Assembly (NCBI GenBank): GCA_963770535.1
Contig: CAVYPZ010000007.1
Coordinates: forward strand, 186,001 to 250,000
DNA: 64,000 bases
Origin: RYN-230 sp963770535
GTDB lineage: Bacteria; Actinomycetota; Actinomycetes; Streptosporangiales; Streptosporangiaceae
Reading direction: 5' to 3'
Shown here: in pieces, positions 50,380 to 59,247 of the stretch
How positions within the stretch are numbered: the stretch's first letter is position 1
How the letters are laid out: each line of letters begins with the position of its first letter
The notes under the pieces: generated by a model
Databases searched by the model: none
What the model was told of the DNA's origin: nothing
Seen by the model: the letters and a program-made list of their open reading frames with translations, nothing else
Position numbers and translations under genes: made by a program

Positions 50380-51021
50380 TCAGGGGACCACGATGACCGG
50401 GCAGTGCGCGTGCCGGGCCAGCCAGCCCGGCACGGACCCTGCGGCGCGATGCCAGGCGCGTGCGGGAGCCCCGATGACCAGGGCGTCCGCGCAGAACTCG
50501 GCGGCGGCCGCGGCGAGTTCGCGGGCCGGGCTGCCCTGGCGGGTGAGGATTCTCACGTCCAGCCCCTCCCGGTCGCAGACCTCGTCGAGTTCGGCGAGCA
50601 GCCAGCGGTGGGTCTCGCCGGAGTCCCGGACCGGGGCGATCACCTGGCCGCTGAGCGGCTCGCAGAAAATACTGGGGCTGGTGATGTAGGCGACGAGGAG
50701 GGGACGGCCGAGCCTGCGGGCCATGCCTGCCGCGTAGGCAAGCGCATGCCTGCTGGACCCGGATCCGTCGTAGCCGGCCACCACGGGATGGTCCAGGTCC
50801 GCGGCCGGGCCGCAGTCACCCAGCGGATCCCGGCGCGGGCCGGTCTGCGCCGCCCCGTCCGGGAGGCGGGGGCCCTCGTGTCCCGGGGCGCCGGCTGGCG
50901 GCACGTCAGCAGGCCTGTACGGCCGCTGGGCACCGTCACGCTGGGCACCACCCGGGTGGGGGGCGCCGGGGGCGGGCCGTTCAGGCGGGCCCGGGAAGGG
51001 CTGAGGCTCTGCCTGGTCCAT
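50380..51021 (-). CDS. Universal stress protein with long Pro-rich N-terminus
   Basis: 213 residues from ATG 51021 (AAGGATGAG upstream). The first 75 residues are low-complexity Pro/Gly/Arg. The single USP domain follows: HPVVAGYDGSGSSRHALAYAAGMARRLGRPLLVAYI, and the C-terminal VIGAPARAWHRAAGSVPGWLARHAHCPVIVVP. The ATP-binding G-x2-G-x9-G-S/T motif appears altered (GAPARAWHRAAGSVPGWLA), so it may be of the non-ATP type. USPs act in dormancy and stress. The Pro-rich tail is unusual for the family. It is separate from the convergent oxidase. Confidence 0.85.
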   Translation of the reverse strand: MDQAEPQPFPGPPERPAPGAPHPGGAQRDGAQRPYRPADVPPAGAPGHEGPRLPDGAAQTGPRRDPLGDCGPAADLDHPVVAGYDGSGSSRHALAYAAGMARRLGRPLLVAYITSPSIFCEPLSGQVIAPVRDSGETHRWLLAELDEVCDREGLDVRILTRQGSPARELAAAAAEFCADALVIGAPARAWHRAAGSVPGWLARHAHCPVIVVP

Positions 51022-51080
51022 GGCTTCTCATCCTTGTGAATCCATGCTCCGCTCACCGGTCACGTACCGCAAGCTATGTT

Positions 51081-51098
51081 AGTTTTCATTAAACAACT
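51081..51098. promoter_or_regulatory. AT-rich operator-like element upstream of the stress protein gene
   Basis: AGTTTTCATTAAACAACT is an AT-rich island with AGTT and AACT arms and a GTTT/AAAC core, 60 bases before the stress protein start, in a 280-base intergenic region. It could be a MarR-type site. Weak support. Confidence 0.25.
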
Positions 51099-51301
51099 GA
51101 TCAGGCGCATCCCATACCGGCAAGGCCTTCGCGTGCTCTGGTGCTCTGCTTCCCGGACTCTGGCCGGCACCCGTCCGCGGCCGACAGCTCATGATCACGG
51201 GGCCAGTGTTACATGACTACCGGCCAGTGGTTATCGGTGTCGTAACGATCCGCGAGCCGCGATGGCGCGAACATGCCGGGACACCAGGCAGAATCGTTAC
51301 C

Positions 51302-52210
51302 ATGCCGGAACTTCCCGAGGTGGAGTCGCTGGCGCGGTTCTTGCGCCAGCAGGCCGACGGGCGTGTGATCGACCGCGCCGACAGTGCGGCCATCTCGGTC
51401 CTGAAGACCTACCGCCCCGACCTGGCCGCCCTGCGCGGGCGGACGGTCACCGACACCCAGCGGCACGGGAAATTCCTGGACCTCGTCGCCGTGGCAGCCG
51501 GGAACACCGCGGCCGGCAACGGCAGCCAGCCCGATGACGCCCCCCTGCACCTGATCATCCACCTGGCCCGGGCCGGGTGGCTCCGCTGGCGGGAGAACCT
51601 CCCCGAGGCGCCGCCACGCCCGGGCAAGAGCCCGCTCGGCTTCCGGCTGCGGTTCACTGACGGCACCGGCTTCGACCTGACCGAAGCGGGCACGAAGAAG
51701 CGGCTGGCCGTCTACCTGGTCACCGACCCGGCCGAGGTCCCGGGGGTGGCCGCGCTCGGCCCCGACCCGATGGCGGACTCGTTCACGGTGGAGGCCCTGG
51801 CCGGGATGCTCGCCGGCCGCCGCACCCAGATCAAGGGCGTGCTCCGGGACCAGAAGGTCATCGCCGGGATCGGCAACGCCTACTCCGACGAGGTGCTGCA
51901 CGCGGCCAGGATGTCGCCCTTCAAGCTGGCCAGCAGCTTCACCGAGGACGAGGTCAAGGACCTGCACGCGGCCATCATCGCCACCCTGCGTGAGGCGGTG
52001 GAGCGGTCCGCGGGACTGGCCGCCGGCGACCTGAAGGCCGAGAAAAAGTCCGGGCTGCGCGTGCACGGCCGGGCCGGGGAGCCCTGCCCGGTGTGCGGCG
52101 ACACAGTGCGGGAGGTCTCGTTCGCCGACTCCGCGCTGCAGTACTGCCCCACCTGCCAGACCGGCGGCAAGCCGCTCGCCGACCGGCGGATGTCCCGGCT
52201 GCTCCGCTGA
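51302..52210 (+). CDS. Formamidopyrimidine/endonuclease VIII-type DNA glycosylase
   Basis: 302 residues from ATG 51302 (PELPEVESLARFLR, the required N-terminal Pro). Pro1 and Glu2 act as nucleophile and acid in this family. The helix-two-turn-helix has KGVLRDQKVIAGIGNAYSDEVLHAARMSPF, and the C-terminal zinc finger is CPVCGDTVREVSFADSALQYCPTCQ. It removes oxidised bases and cuts the abasic site. A CAGAAT hexamer (51289-51294) lies 7 bases before the start, fitting a leaderless message. Fpg and Nei cannot be separated safely; the loop is rather long, typical of actinobacterial Nei/Fpg. Confidence 0.92.
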   Translation: MPELPEVESLARFLRQQADGRVIDRADSAAISVLKTYRPDLAALRGRTVTDTQRHGKFLDLVAVAAGNTAAGNGSQPDDAPLHLIIHLARAGWLRWRENLPEAPPRPGKSPLGFRLRFTDGTGFDLTEAGTKKRLAVYLVTDPAEVPGVAALGPDPMADSFTVEALAGMLAGRRTQIKGVLRDQKVIAGIGNAYSDEVLHAARMSPFKLASSFTEDEVKDLHAAIIATLREAVERSAGLAAGDLKAEKKSGLRVHGRAGEPCPVCGDTVREVSFADSALQYCPTCQTGGKPLADRRMSRLLR

Positions 52211-52267
52211 CCGGTGCTGGCTGACCGGTGCTGGCTGGCCCGCGTGCTGGCTGGCCGGGCCCCTGAA

Positions 52268-52738
52268 TCAGTGCACCGGCGAGCCGGAGGCGCGGACGGG
52301 GCCGAAGACCGCGCCGAGCTTCGCCCAGCGCACAGCCTCGCATCCGGCCCGGGAGAAGTCCGATTCGACATGCTGGCCGAAGAAGGTGCCGCTGATCGTG
52401 GCCCGCTGCGGGCCGGCCACGATCATCGGGCACATGATGCCGCGCGGGATCGGGGTGAACGGGTTCTTGGCCGCAAGCAGCTGACGGCAGGCGAGCACGG
52501 CGTCTGGATCTGTCCCGCCGGTCGGCTCGCAGCGCAGCGTCCACCGTTTCGGGCTGGCGCCGGGCGCCGGGGTGACCACCACGCTGAGCGAGACCTTGGC
52601 CTGGGGGGCGGAGGGCTTAGGGGCGGAGTTCGTGCTGGTCACACTTCCGCAGGCGGCCGCCGTGATCACGCACAGGAGAGCGGGAAGGAGGTATCCCGCA
52701 CCGGACCGTGCGTGCCGCAAAGGGGATCTCATGCCCAT
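52268..52738 (-). CDS. SSI-like (Streptomyces subtilisin inhibitor) protease inhibitor lipoprotein
   Basis: 156 residues from ATG 52738, which has GGAG six bases upstream; a later ATG 52732 also fits. The N-terminus is a lipoprotein signal (YLLPALLCVITAAACGS). The C-terminal domain is related to SSI: WTLRCEPTGGTDPDAVLACRQLLAAKNPF, then GIMCPMIVAGPQRATISGTFFGQHVESDFSRAGCEAVRWAKL, with the two SSI disulfides suggested by Cys positions. The usual P1-P1' reactive loop follows the third Cys region; it reads CPMIVAG here. It may inhibit an extracellular serine protease such as the sedolisin encoded 2.5 kb away, an inference. Confidence 0.75.
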   Translation of the reverse strand: MGMRSPLRHARSGAGYLLPALLCVITAAACGSVTSTNSAPKPSAPQAKVSLSVVVTPAPGASPKRWTLRCEPTGGTDPDAVLACRQLLAAKNPFTPIPRGIMCPMIVAGPQRATISGTFFGQHVESDFSRAGCEAVRWAKLGAVFGPVRASGSPVH

Positions 52739-53145
52739 GTGACGCTCCACAGCCCGGCCCGGTTCCCGCACCAGCGGCATGATCCTGGCCCGGGCCGCGC
52801 CGGGATCAGCCATACCCCCAGCGGGCCGGCGACAGGCGTACCGGTATCGCCCCGGGGCCCGGGTCAGCGCAACCATAGTCCGTCATTGCGCCGGAAGGGA
52901 ATCCAGCCCTTTCTGGAATGGGCCTGCCGGGCCGGCGGTGTCCGGGGTTCCGGGCGCACGCCTGGAGGACCGGGGCGGCAGTTCCGCCGATGCCAACCCG
53001 CCACCGCAGATGAGCCGTGGCGGATCAGCGCGGGCGGGCGGTGGTGGTGGTGGGCACGGCTGGCGACCCAGGGCGGGTCTGGCGTCTGCGCAGAGCGTTG
53101 GCGCATTGGCGGGCCAGGATCGTCCCGGGATGGCACCATGATGTC

Positions 53146-55014
53146 GTGGGCCTGGAGCAGGCGACCCGGCAGGACAGGGTAGACGCGACAGCGTGGGCGG
53201 TCATCGAGAGTGCCGCCGACGCCATTGTCGCATTCAGCACCGACCGCAACGTGCTCCTGTGGAACCCGGCCGCCGAGCGGATGTTCGGCTGGCCCGCAGG
53301 TGAGGTGCTCGGCCTGGAGCCGCCGATCATCCCCGAGGAACTCAAGTCCGAGCACAACGCGGTGCTGGAGCGGGTTCGCAGCGGCGGCCAGATCTCGTTC
53401 GCGACCCGCCGGGCCTGCAAGGACGGCACGCTGATCGACCTGTGCATCGACATCAGCGCGCTGACCGGCCGTGACGGCGAGATGCTCGGCTGGGTGAACG
53501 TCTGCCACCGTGACGGCGACGATGACGCCGCCAAGTACCAGATCGCCCAGCGCGCGCGGGTGATCCGCCGGCTGGGCGACGTGGTGGCCGACATGAACGC
53601 CCAGCGTGACCTCGAAGCGGTGCTGGACCGGATCGCAGCCAGCCTGCGCGAGCTGACCACGGCGGACGCCGGCGGCTTCGTGCTGATCGAGGACGGCAAG
53701 CTGCGCCTGGTCAGCATGGACGGCCTGCCTGCCAGCCTGCGCGGCCGCAGCGCCGACCTGGAGACCAGCCTCGTCGGCCAGCTGATGCGCTCGGGCCAGA
53801 CCGTGATGATGGCCACCGGGGAATCGGGTGAATTCGACGACCTGATCTGGTCCGCGCTGCCCGGCCTGCACACGATCGCGCTCAGCCTGTCACACGTGGG
53901 CGGCCGGCCCTACGGCGCGCTCTACGCGCTGTACAGCGGGCGGGAGGTCGGGCACGTCGAGCTGGAACTGCTCGAGCTGATGGCCGGCCACGCCAGCGTC
54001 GCGCTGAGCAATGCGATGGCCTTCGAGGAAGTGGTGCGCCAGCGTGCCCATGAGCGGGCGGTCATCGACGCCAGCGCGGACGGTATCGCGGTGCTGGACA
54101 CCGACGGCCTGATCCGGCAGTGGAACCCCGCCGCGCACGAGCTCACCGGGCTGTCCGCCGTGGAGGTCACCGGCCGCCCGCCGCCGTTCCCGGTACCGCA
54201 ACCGGCCGACGGCAAGCTGACCCACCGGCTGCCGAACGGCCGCTGGCTGGACGTGCTCTGCAACGAGCTGGACGGCCGGGACGAGCGCGTCATCGACTTC
54301 CGTGACGTCACGGCGGCCAAGGAACTGGAGGAGGCCAAGGACCTGTTCCTGGCCACCACCAGCCACGAGCTGCGGACCCCGATTACCGTGGTGCAGGGCT
54401 TCGCGAGCACGCTGGCCAGCCGCTGGGACAAGCTGAGCGACGGCGAGCGCCGCGCCGCGGTGCAGACCATCGCCGACCGGGCCGGGTCGCTGGGGCGGCT
54501 GGTGGAGCAGCTGCTGCTCGGCTCGCGGGCCGGCGCGGACCAGCTCACGGTGACCAACGGGCCCTTCGACCTGGCCGCCCTGCTGCGCGGGACCGCGGTG
54601 GCCTTCCGCCCGCTGTCTGAGGCGCACACGCTGGCCGCGGATATCCCCGACGGCCTGCCGTCCGCCTTCGGCGACCCGATGGCCACCGACATCATCGTGG
54701 GCCAGCTGCTGGAGAACGCGTTCAAGTACTCGCCGGGCGGCGGCACGGTCACCGTGGCCGCCCGGCTCGCCGGAGAGTGGATCGAGGTCACGGTGGAGGA
54801 CGAGGGCATCGGCATAGCCCCCGGGGACCATGAGCGGATCTTCGAGCGGTTCGTCCAGGGTGAGACCGGTGACCGGCGCCGGTTCGGCGGCATCGGCCTG
54901 GGCCTGTACATCGTGCGGCAGCTGGCCAGGGCGCAGGGAGGCGAGGTCGCGGCCTCGTCCCGCGAGGCCGGCGGGACCCGCATGCTGCTCCAGCTGCGTC
55001 GCGCTGCCCGCTGA
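53146..55014 (+). CDS. PAS-GAF-PAS sensor histidine kinase
   Basis: About 622 residues from GTG 53146; the frame extends to 53017 but that part looks non-coding and lacks a site. PAS 1 is at about 15-125 (AWAVIESAADAIVAFSTDRNVLLWNPAAERMFGW), GAF at 145-290 (LEAVLDRIAASLRELTTADAGGFVLIED), PAS 2 at 300-385 (AVIDASADGIAVLDTDGLIRQWNPAAHELTG), HisKA with the phospho-acceptor His407 in SHELRTPITVVQGF, and the HATPase with QLLENAFKYSPGGGTV, DEGIGIAPGDHERIFERF and GGIGLGLYIVRQ. There is no membrane segment; it is cytoplasmic. No response regulator is adjacent. The stimulus is unknown. Confidence 0.9.
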   Translation: MGLEQATRQDRVDATAWAVIESAADAIVAFSTDRNVLLWNPAAERMFGWPAGEVLGLEPPIIPEELKSEHNAVLERVRSGGQISFATRRACKDGTLIDLCIDISALTGRDGEMLGWVNVCHRDGDDDAAKYQIAQRARVIRRLGDVVADMNAQRDLEAVLDRIAASLRELTTADAGGFVLIEDGKLRLVSMDGLPASLRGRSADLETSLVGQLMRSGQTVMMATGESGEFDDLIWSALPGLHTIALSLSHVGGRPYGALYALYSGREVGHVELELLELMAGHASVALSNAMAFEEVVRQRAHERAVIDASADGIAVLDTDGLIRQWNPAAHELTGLSAVEVTGRPPPFPVPQPADGKLTHRLPNGRWLDVLCNELDGRDERVIDFRDVTAAKELEEAKDLFLATTSHELRTPITVVQGFASTLASRWDKLSDGERRAAVQTIADRAGSLGRLVEQLLLGSRAGADQLTVTNGPFDLAALLRGTAVAFRPLSEAHTLAADIPDGLPSAFGDPMATDIIVGQLLENAFKYSPGGGTVTVAARLAGEWIEVTVEDEGIGIAPGDHERIFERFVQGETGDRRRFGGIGLGLYIVRQLARAQGGEVAASSREAGGTRMLLQLRRAAR

Positions 55015-55231
55015 ACCCTCCCCGCTTAGCCCGGCCCGCCCGCACACTGGCGGCTGAACTCTGGGTACACCTCTGGCCAAGCTAACCGGGCGGAACCCGG
55101 AAAAGTGGTATGAATCTACGGTGCTGTCGGGGGAGCGGCCTCGCGGACCGCGTGCTGCTCTGGATCCCGCATCCCATTCCGGCCATCCCGGCCCGTCCGG
55201 GGCGTGCGCACGCATGCCCTCTGGAGGATCC

Positions 55232-56545
55232 ATGCCACTAGTCGTGCTCCCGCGGTGGGCGGGAGTGCTCGCGGCCGCCGCGGGCCTGACTGTCGCCGGC
55301 CTGGCCGCTGTGCCAGCCAGCGCCTCGTCCCACGCTCCGGCCTCGGGGCCGTCGCAGGTGCCCCGGTTCGTCACGGCCCGCCATGAGGCTCATCTGCCCA
55401 GCGGCTACGGGCAGGTCTGCCCGCAGCCTTCGTCGCCCGGGGTGATGCAGTGCTCCATCGTGGTGCACTCCGCGGCGCCGGCGGGGCTGAAGGCCAGCCA
55501 GCCGGCGACCGGGGCCCTGTCGCCGGGACAGTTGCGCGCCGCCTACGGGCTGAGCGCGGCCGCCAACGGGTCCAGCAAGGACACGGTCGCGATCGTGGAT
55601 GCCTACAACGACGGGCACGCCGCCGCTGACCTGGCCAGGTACCGGAGCTACTACGGGCTCCCGGCCTGCGCCACATCCTCCAGATGCCTGCGCGTCGTCA
55701 ACGACAAGGGCACGACGGCCTGGTTCCCGAAGGGCAACTCCGGCTGGGCCGAGGAGGAGTCACTGGACCTGGACATGGTCTCGGCGATCTGCCCCAGGTG
55801 CAAGATCCTGCTGGTCGAGGCCAACACCAACCAGATCGGCGCGCTGGTCAAGGCCGAGGACGCCGCGGTGAGGATGGGCGCCAAGTTCATCTCCAACAGC
55901 TGGGGTGGCCCTGAGTTCAGCACCGAGACCAGCTATGACAGTCACTTCGACCACCCGGGCCTGGTCATCACCATGGCGTCCGGTGACTACGGCTACGGGC
56001 CTCAGTACCCTGCTGTCTCGCCGTACGTGACCGCCGTCGGCGGCACCACGCTGTGGATGAAGGGCAAGACCCGGACCGAGGAAAAGGTCTGGAGCCTGGG
56101 AGCCACCGAGGGAACCGGCTCCGGGTGCTCGGCCATCGAGGGCCAGCCGTCCTGGCAGCAGGCGCTCAGCGGCTGCACGACCACGGCCCAGACCCCGGGC
56201 CGGATCGACAACGACATCGCGGCGGACGCCGACCCCCGCACCGGGCCAGCCGTTTACGACTCCTCCCCACCGTCAGGCGCAGGGCTGCCCGCGGGCTGGC
56301 AGCAGCTCGGCGGGACCAGCGCAGCGACCCCGATGATCGCGGCCACGTACGCGCTGGCCAATCCGGGCGGGGCGTACGCGCCCGGCGGCTTCGCGAACCA
56401 GACCCTCTACCAGGAGGGAACCCAGCTGCGCGACATCACGATCGGCGCGAACGGCAGCTGCGGGACCTACCTGTGCACCGCCGAGGTGGGTTACGACGGC
56501 CCGACCGGGCTGGGCGTGCCCCGCGGCGTGAACGCCTTCAGGTAA
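55232..56545 (+). CDS. Secreted sedolisin-type (S53) protease without prodomain
   Basis: 437 residues from ATG 55232 after GGAGG. A signal peptide (VVLPRWAGVLAAAAGLTVAGLAAVPASASS) is followed by about 90 residues and then the S53 core. Catalytic Glu175 and Asp179 lie in AEEESLDLDM; the nucleophile Ser363 is in GGTSAATPM (SGTSAxxP variant). The oxyanion Asp is expected in the SGDYGYG region. The C-terminus has the Ca-binding YDGPTGLGVPRG. The long N-terminal propeptide of classical sedolisins is missing, as in the short actinobacterial members. It is an extracellular serine-carboxyl peptidase active at low pH. SSI-like inhibitor and histidine kinase genes lie just upstream. Confidence 0.9.
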   Translation: MPLVVLPRWAGVLAAAAGLTVAGLAAVPASASSHAPASGPSQVPRFVTARHEAHLPSGYGQVCPQPSSPGVMQCSIVVHSAAPAGLKASQPATGALSPGQLRAAYGLSAAANGSSKDTVAIVDAYNDGHAAADLARYRSYYGLPACATSSRCLRVVNDKGTTAWFPKGNSGWAEEESLDLDMVSAICPRCKILLVEANTNQIGALVKAEDAAVRMGAKFISNSWGGPEFSTETSYDSHFDHPGLVITMASGDYGYGPQYPAVSPYVTAVGGTTLWMKGKTRTEEKVWSLGATEGTGSGCSAIEGQPSWQQALSGCTTTAQTPGRIDNDIAADADPRTGPAVYDSSPPSGAGLPAGWQQLGGTSAATPMIAATYALANPGGAYAPGGFANQTLYQEGTQLRDITIGANGSCGTYLCTAEVGYDGPTGLGVPRGVNAFR

Positions 56546-56593
56546 GCACCGGGGCCCGGGACCGCCCGCCAGCGGGAGGCTGCCCGGCAGCGG

Positions 56594-56620
56594 GGCCGCC
56601 GGCTCCCGGGGCCGGCGGCC
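56594..56620. terminator. GC-rich bidirectional hairpin terminator
   Basis: GGCCGCCGGC (56594-56603) and GCCGGCGGCC (56611-56620) form a perfect 10-bp stem with a 7-base loop, between the convergent protease gene and the ABC ATPase gene stop. There is no T-run. Confidence 0.6.
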
Positions 56621-57430
56621 TCAGCTGCTGGACGAGGGGTAGTTGGCGGTCGCGGCGGCCTCGCGGAAGCGGGGCTCCCCGCCCGCCGCGACCAGGTAGT
56701 CGTCGAGGATGCCGGGCACGTCGTCCCCGGCCTTGACGATCTGGCCCTTCTCCAGCCAGATGACCCGGTTGCAGGTCTCGGCGATCTCGGCCAGCTGGTG
56801 GGCGACCAGGAATACCGTGCCTGCCCGGGCCCGCAGCTCATCGATGCGGTCGTGGCTCTTGCGCTGGAACTCGGCGTCGCCGGTGGCCAGCGCCTCGTCC
56901 ACGAGCAGGATGTCGTGGCTCTTGGCCGAGGCGATCGCGAACCGCAGCCGGGCGCCCATGCCGGTGGAGTAGGCCTTCATCGGAAGGCTGATGAAGTCGC
57001 CGACCCCGGAGAACTCCACGATCTTGGGTTTCGCTTCCGCGGTCTCCAGCTTGGTCATGCCCATGGCCAGGCAGCCGAGCACCACGTTGCGCTCGCCGGT
57101 GAGGTCCTCCAGCAGCGCCGCGTTCACGCCCAGCAGCGCGGCGTTGCCGTCGGTGTACACGGCGCCCTGCTCCGCGGGCAGCAGCCCGGCGATCGCGCGC
57201 AGCAGGGTGGACTTGCCCGACCCGTTCCGGCCGATGACCCCGACCGCGTCGCCCCGGTAGGCCACGAAGGACATGCCGCGGATCGCGTGGACCTCGCGGA
57301 TGGACGGCCGCCGCTGCCGTTTGATCAGCCGCAGCAGTGCGGTGGCCGCGGTGCCCTTGTCCGCGTTGCTGCCGTACACGCGGTAGACCACGTGCAGGCC
57401 GTCCACGACCACCATCGGCTGCTCAGCCAC
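56621..57430 (-). CDS. ABC exporter ATPase, polysaccharide/teichoic acid type
   Basis: 269 residues from GTG 57430, overlapping the permease stop by 8 bases. Walker A is GRNGSGKSTLL, signature YSTGMGARLRFAIA (in place of LSGGQ), Walker B ILLVDEALATGD, and a His switch VAHQL. The YSTGM signature and DEALATGD loop are typical of exporters of lipid-linked polysaccharides (TagH/Wzt/RfbE family). There is no C-terminal carbohydrate-binding domain, so recognition must come from the permease. It energises flippase export with the following permease. Confidence 0.92.
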   Translation of the reverse strand: MAEQPMVVVDGLHVVYRVYGSNADKGTAATALLRLIKRQRRPSIREVHAIRGMSFVAYRGDAVGVIGRNGSGKSTLLRAIAGLLPAEQGAVYTDGNAALLGVNAALLEDLTGERNVVLGCLAMGMTKLETAEAKPKIVEFSGVGDFISLPMKAYSTGMGARLRFAIASAKSHDILLVDEALATGDAEFQRKSHDRIDELRARAGTVFLVAHQLAEIAETCNRVIWLEKGQIVKAGDDVPGILDDYLVAAGGEPRFREAAATANYPSSSS

Positions 57431-58520
57431 GGCCGTACCTCGCTTCCGCCCGCCAGAAGAACAGGAATCCGAGGACGACGACCAGCAGGGCCCAGCCGAC
57501 GCCCCACACCCAGAGACTAGGGATGCTGGGCAGGGTGCTCGGATGGCAATAGGCGCTGTTGTACACGTATTTCGGGTTGCCGGGGAACGCCCGGTACAGC
57601 ACGCACTTGGCGTGGTTGTACGGCTGGGCGCCGGGCAGCGCGGCCCGGTACTTCTCCAGCAGCGCGTACCGGATCAGGGTGATGTAGACCGCGGCCGGGT
57701 TGATCTGCAGCAGGTACGCGAGGGCTGGATGATCGTGCAGCTTGCCGGTGAACGTCAGCGTGAGCGCCTGCAGGCTGAACAGCACGCCCGAGGTGTACAT
57801 CCAGGTCCGCACGATGAACGGGAGCAGCTGACTGACATCGTCGATGCTGGCGCCCCAGCGGGCCAGGATGAACCCGCACCCGACGTTGAAGATGGTCTGC
57901 AGGACCAGGACGGGGAAGATCAGCAGCCAGTAAGGGGTCACCGGCTCGCCGGCGACCACCACGATGACGAACAGCACCGCGAAGGACAGGATCAGCTGCT
58001 GCAGCTCGATCATCACGTAGCCGAGCGGCAGGCAGGCCCGCGGGAAGGGCAGCGCCCTGATCAGAGGCAGGGTATCCCGGATCACCGTGGAGCAGGTGAT
58101 GAACGCCCGCTGGGTGAAGTTGAACACGAAGACGCCTGTGACCAGGAAGGAAACGTAGTCCGGCACCCCCCGGTTGGTGCCCAGCAGCAGCCCGAAGATC
58201 AGGTAGTAGACACCCGCGTTGAGCAGCGGGGTGAGCACCTGCCACAGCTGGCCGAGGCGCGCCTCGGTGTACATCGCGATGTTCCGCGCGGTGGCGAACC
58301 CGCTGATGAAGTGCCGCCGCTGCCAGAGATCCAGCACGTAGCTGCGCAGGGGCGGCACGACCGCGGTCTGCTTGAGCCCGCTGCGGAGGGCCAGCTCGCG
58401 CAGTGGCTCGCCGGGCAGCAGCGTGTTCTCGGGCTCGGCGGTCGCGGTGGCCACACTGTCGCCCCCCGCGACCGGCCCGCTCAGCCGGCCTGGCGCACTT
58501 ACCCGGCCCTGTTTCGTCAC
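57423..58520 (-). CDS. ABC exporter permease (ABC-2 type, TagG/Wzm-like)
   Basis: About 365 residues from GTG 58520 (VTKQGRVSAPG); the upstream frame to 58889 is spurious. An amphipathic N-terminal segment (RSYVLDLWQRRHFISGFATARNIAMYTEARLGQLWQVLTPLL) precedes about six membrane spans (NAGVYYLIFGLLLGTN, YVSFLVTGVFVFNFT, VMIELQQLILSFAVLFVIVVVAG). Between the last two spans is an unusually large extracytoplasmic loop with two Cys residues (AKCVLYRAFPGNPKYVYNSAYCHPS), perhaps a disulfide. With the ATPase it probably exports an O-antigen- or teichoic-acid-like polymer. The large loop sets it apart from typical Wzm proteins. Confidence 0.88.
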   Translation of the reverse strand: MTKQGRVSAPGRLSGPVAGGDSVATATAEPENTLLPGEPLRELALRSGLKQTAVVPPLRSYVLDLWQRRHFISGFATARNIAMYTEARLGQLWQVLTPLLNAGVYYLIFGLLLGTNRGVPDYVSFLVTGVFVFNFTQRAFITCSTVIRDTLPLIRALPFPRACLPLGYVMIELQQLILSFAVLFVIVVVAGEPVTPYWLLIFPVLVLQTIFNVGCGFILARWGASIDDVSQLLPFIVRTWMYTSGVLFSLQALTLTFTGKLHDHPALAYLLQINPAAVYITLIRYALLEKYRAALPGAQPYNHAKCVLYRAFPGNPKYVYNSAYCHPSTLPSIPSLWVWGVGWALLVVVLGFLFFWRAEARYGRG

Positions 58521-58700
58521 GACCGTGAGCCTACGGCGCAATCGGGGCTGGCCGGGCCGGCTGGCGCGGATCCGGCCGCGGATGCGCGGGTCGCCCGGGC
58601 GTCTCCGGCTGCCGTCCGCCCGGCCGGCCGGGTCGTCCGTGGGGCACCCGGCCCTGAGTTGTAGGGGGCAACGATCACGCTGGAAAACGTACCATCTGGT

Positions 58701-58719
58701 CAGTTGTGCGGTACAACTG
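58701..58719. promoter_or_regulatory. Palindrome overlapping the MarR gene start
   Basis: CAGTTGTGCGGTACAACTG has 7-bp perfect arms (CAGTTGT, ACAACTG) around GCGGT. It contains the proposed GTG start (58706) and follows a TACCAT hexamer (58690-58695). Size and symmetry fit a MarR operator for autorepression. Confidence 0.6.
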
Positions 58720-59242
58720 TTACGTGGACTTGTCCTCTGATGACGCAGAGCTGGTGCGCCTGCTCGGCCAGCTGCTCCGCCTGGCCGCCCCGGAGAGCGC
58801 GGGCCCGGGTCACGGGGAATCAGCGCCGCACGAGCCGGACCGACTGGCCCCCGGCGCGGCTGAGCCCCCCATCCCGGCTCTCTCGGCATCCGAGGCCCGC
58901 GCGCTGATCGAACTGGTGGCCGCGCGCGGCATCGCCCAGGGCCAGCTCGGCACCCTGCTCGGGCTGGAGAAGAGCACGGTGAGCCGGCTGGCGGCGGGCC
59001 TGGAACGCAAAGGCTGGATCAGGCGCGGCCGGGACGAGGCGAACCAGCGGTACATCCGGCTCTACCTCACTGCGGAAGGCAGCCAGGTCGCGGCCCGGGT
59101 GTGGAGCGCGTGGCAGACCCGGCAGGCCCGGATTCTCGCCGCGCTGACCGCCGAGGAGCGGGCGGGGCTGGCCTCGGGCCTGCGCGGCCTGATCCGCGGC
59201 CTGGCCGCAGAGGGGCTGCTGGCCGACCTCCCGCGCGGCTGA
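58706..59242 (+). CDS. MarR-family transcriptional regulator
   Basis: 178 residues from GTG 58706, possibly leaderless (or GTG 58724). The winged helix-turn-helix is central: SEARALIELVAARGIAQGQLGTLLGLEKSTVSRLAAGLERKGWIRRGRDEANQRYIRLYLTAEG. The recognition helix and the Arg/Asp wing (RRGRDEANQR) are normal. The N-terminal 50 residues are Pro/Glu-rich and disordered-looking. MarR proteins sense small ligands or oxidation and usually control neighbouring exporters; here the divergent ABC permease is 186 bases away, so it may regulate the exporter as well as itself. Confidence 0.9.
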   Translation: MRYNCYVDLSSDDAELVRLLGQLLRLAAPESAGPGHGESAPHEPDRLAPGAAEPPIPALSASEARALIELVAARGIAQGQLGTLLGLEKSTVSRLAAGLERKGWIRRGRDEANQRYIRLYLTAEGSQVAARVWSAWQTRQARILAALTAEERAGLASGLRGLIRGLAAEGLLADLPRG

Positions 59243-59247
59243 CCGGA

